Assembly (NCBI GenBank): GCA_035566435.1
Contig: DATMRF010000016.1
Location: 1 to 41,376, forward strand
Direction: 5' to 3'
Source: DATMRF01 sp035566435
GTDB lineage: Bacteria > Verrucomicrobiota > Verrucomicrobiia > Limisphaerales > UBA8199
DNA: 41,376 bases
The notes under the pieces are model-generated. The model did not search any database and had not been told where the DNA came from. It saw only the letters and a program-made list of their open reading frames with translations. Shown here piece by piece: positions 39,799 to 41,376 of this stretch; position 1 is the first letter of the stretch; each line of letters begins with the position of its first letter. A program made the translations under genes and the position numbers.

Positions 39799-39839
39799 GG
39801 CGCGTGGTCCGCAAGCCGGCGTAGCCGGAATGTCAACCA

Positions 39840-39867
39840 ACTTGCAACCTTCAACTTGCAACTTGTA
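39840..39867 (+). repeat. Degenerate heptanucleotide tandem repeat, site 3 (4 units)
   Basis: Units ACTTGCA, ACCTTCA, ACTTGCA, ACTTGTA follow ribE by 41 bases and closely resemble site 2. The rest of the ribE-to-lipoprotein gap (39799-39980) holds no gene. Confidence 0.8.
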
Positions 39868-39980
39868 ACCGCAAGAATCTGCGCAGAAAAACGACATTTC
39901 TGGATATAGTCATCCAACGCGCCGCCATCACTTTTGATCTTCGGTACTGGCGCAGCCATCCTGCATCAACCACCGCCCCC

Positions 39981-40259
39981 TCACTTCCAAAACTGCCACC
40001 AATGCTTCGGCTTCGGGTTGGACGGCGTGAACTTGTTATCCTCGGCGACCATGGACGCCGGCTCAATTTCCACCACGCGGCTTTGAGGAATGAAATTATC
40101 CCTGCCTTGCGCGTCTTTGTAACAATACGTGGCGCCTTGTAACTTCGGTTTGTGAGGCGTTGTGATCTGCGTGCCGTTGTTCAGCTTCATCACATACTGA
40201 TGCGCGCAGCCGCACAGCGTGACCAGGCCGAGCGCCAGCGGGAAAATCCATTTTTTCAT
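39981..40259 (-). CDS. Small lipoprotein, YgdI/YgdR (DUF903)-like
   Basis: 92 residues from ATG 40259 (MKKWIFPLALGLVTLCGC). The signal ends in a lipobox with Cys18. The mature part (QYVMKLNNGTQITTPHKPKL, YCYKDAQGRDNFIPQSRVVE) fits the short SH3-like barrel of DUF903 lipoproteins, in which a strand with N-G and a later Y-x-D-x-x-G recur. It ends in a Trp/Lys-rich HWWQFWK. Function unknown; probably anchored in the envelope. It is convergent with ribE. Confidence 0.8.
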   Translation of the reverse strand: MKKWIFPLALGLVTLCGCAHQYVMKLNNGTQITTPHKPKLQGATYCYKDAQGRDNFIPQSRVVEIEPASMVAEDNKFTPSNPKPKHWWQFWK

Positions 40260-40806
40260 AGTAACACCAAACCTGGACATTACTCCCGTTATCCCCGCTC
40301 GAAAAGGGAATTCACTCCAGGTTCAACCTTCCCCGGACCTTCATCGTTCCCCGCTATCAACTATCAACTCTCAACCATCAACCTCCTGGCCACTCCCTCA
40401 CTTTCCTTGAATTTCCTTGAAACAAATTCCGTCCATTCGGTGTCATAACCAAGTGGTGTGAAAACAACTGTGCGACATTCAAAACTGAATCCGGCGTTCA
40501 AGCGCTTTCAATACTTGCCGCATCCGCCCGCGGGCGGCCGTGGCAATCATGCCTGCGCCGCTCCGCGCGCGGCGGACATGACATCTGAACAGTCGCTGAA
40601 CGATGCCATCCTGGCGGCCGGCCGCGACACAACCCTCGGGTTGGAAGCCGGCGGGGAGGGCCTGCGGGCCGGAGCTGCCTGAAGCACCGCCGCGGTCGGG
40701 GGTGACCAGGATTGAAAGGACCCGCTTGCGTGTGGCCGTGCGTGCTTCCGCGCCCTGTCGCGATCAATGGCACCCTGAATTAGCGCCAGATTTCTTTGAG
40801 GAAATT
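40260..40806. other. 547-base gap, repeat only
   Basis: Between the lipoprotein start and tRNA-Leu I see no supported gene. Short frames on both strands have no family resemblance, no ribosome binding site and biased composition. The only structure is the heptanucleotide repeat at 40356-40383. Confidence 0.5.
40356..40383 (+). repeat. Degenerate heptanucleotide tandem repeat, site 4 (4 units)
   Basis: Units ATCAACT, ATCAACT, CTCAACC, ATCAACC. Same period and the same TCAAC theme as sites 2 and 3. Confidence 0.8.
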
Positions 40807-40891
40807 TGGTGCGCATAGCAGGACTTGAACCTGCACGGGTTGCCCCACTACCACCTCAAAGTAGCGTGTCTGCCAATTCCACCATATGCGC
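40807..40891 (-). tRNA. tRNA-Leu (anticodon GAG)
   Basis: On the minus strand GCGCATA (from 40891) pairs with TATGCGC (ending 40811), followed by discriminator A and an encoded CCA (40809-40807). The D region has GGTGGAATTGGCAGAC as in leucine tRNAs. The anticodon stem CTACT/GGTAG encloses the loop TTGAGGT, so the anticodon is GAG. A long variable arm (GGGGCAACCC) marks a class II tRNA, and the T arm is GCAGG-TTCAAGT-CCTGC. Confidence 0.96.
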
Positions 40892-40998
40892 ACAGGACTG
40901 CCTACAATGAAGCAGCCGACACGCGGCTTCGCAAGCCCAATCTCCGACCACAATTTCAGCCGGATTCGGCAGCCTCCTCCCGTCCTCAGTCGGCTGAT

Positions 40999-41376
40999 TC
41001 ACCGCCTCACGAGCCTCGCCATCAAGGCGCTCGGCTTGCCGCCGTTGGCAACACTGGCAACAAATTTGCCGCCCGAGGCGCGCCGCAGGCTCGTCCCGCA
41101 ACTCGAAGACATCAGCCCGTAATGCGCCAGCATCTCCGCCACCGGCCCTCGCACCTGCGCCGTGAACTCCCTCAGCCGTTTGTTCAGCCGCCTCCGCAGG
41201 CCCGTCACCGCCGCCGGACTTAGCCCCAGTTCCACCGCAAGCTCCTCCCTCTTCTCAGTCCCGTTCCAAATGCACTGAAATACCTTTCGCACTTTCTCTT
41301 CGCCACTGAGCGATGCCTCAAATTCCTCTTTGAACTGCTGCAGCAGCTCCAAATCCTCTTTCTGCATCAGCGCTTC
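40999..41376 (-). CDS. C-terminal part of a sigma-like/HTH protein, cut by the right edge
   Basis: The frame is open to the right edge (126 visible codons including the stop), so the start is outside the window. The visible part has a charged helix (KEDLELLQQFKEEFEASLSG) and a helix-turn-helix-like segment (KREELAVELGLSPAAVTGLR, RRLNKRLREF) that resembles region 4 of sigma factors or a LuxR-type HTH. The C-terminal 45 residues (ending SALMARLVRR) are not family-like. It probably is a DNA-binding regulator; the N-terminal part would decide. It lies about 110 bases upstream of tRNA-Leu on the same strand. Confidence 0.7.
   Translation of the reverse strand, partial: EALMQKEDLELLQQFKEEFEASLSGEEKVRKVFQCIWNGTEKREELAVELGLSPAAVTGLRRRLNKRLREFTAQVRGPVAEMLAHYGLMSSSCGTSLRRASGGKFVASVANGGKPSALMARLVRR

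Noticed and set aside
40458..40682. 74-residue plus-strand ORF in the gap before tRNA-Leu
   Set aside because: No ribosome binding site, no family resemblance, biased composition.

Overview
The window is a chromosomal segment from a GC-rich member of the PVC superphylum, most likely Verrucomicrobiota (Pedosphaera/Limisphaerales-like). This is inferred from protein style, not from a search. The pointers are a beta-propeller/HEAT/cytochrome c 'membrane-bound dehydrogenase' fusion typical of planctomycetes and Verrucomicrobia, a PVC-looking omega subunit, a sigma-70 with a long low-complexity leader, and gaps full of short palindromic and degenerate tandem repeats. No rRNA, CRISPR array, integrase or intact insertion sequence is visible. 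The only mobile-element trace is a transposase-like C-terminus cut by the left edge.

Layout. 1-5.1 kb: the protein tail, a 20-bp palindrome, an RRM RNA-binding protein with a good terminator, the primary sigma factor, and a minus-strand run rpmI - Cys-rich hypothetical - fatty acid desaturase whose end overlaps rpoD. 5.1-10 kb: a 59-residue basic protein, lpxD and an RluA-type pseudouridine synthase; then, on the minus strand, a small zinc-finger-like protein, rpoZ and osmC; then a divergent LysR regulator. 10-13 kb: minus-strand yajQ-yciH-uup, ending in a frameshifted remnant of a serine dehydrogenase proteinase. 13.4-21.2 kb: Hsp20 and a CBM48 protein, small hypotheticals, a Sel1 protein, a hybrid PAS histidine kinase, a DEAD-box-type helicase (motif II DEAE), a 48-residue overlapping ORF and rpsU, and a solitary infC. 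21.4-31.6 kb: a protein with a possible clan CD (caspase-like) His/Cys pair, an outer-membrane barrel, an S10 peptidase, an M48 lipoprotein, the cytochrome c fusion and a DUF2339 giant membrane protein. 32-34.8 kb: modABC on the minus strand. 35.1-39.8 kb: nusB, PHP phosphoesterase, ftsY, ribD and ribE on the plus strand. 40-41.4 kb: a YgdI-like lipoprotein, tRNA-Leu(GAG) and a truncated HTH protein.

Most genes are housekeeping: transcription (rpoD, rpoZ, nusB), translation (infC, rpmI, rpsU, yciH, uup, tRNA-Leu), envelope biogenesis, riboflavin synthesis and molybdate uptake. The classic infC-rpmI-rplT operon is broken up: rpmI and infC lie 16 kb apart and rplT is absent.

I did not find a complete new defence or mobile system. 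The observations most worth following are: the clan CD-like candidate at 21.4 kb; OsmC with Ser in place of the peroxidatic Cys59; palindromic repeats that have entered coding sequence in frame (ribD, 3' end of modA); a two-hairpin repeat in two gaps; a REPIN-like element; 7- and 8-nt period degenerate repeats around the rib genes; and tiny overlapping genes.
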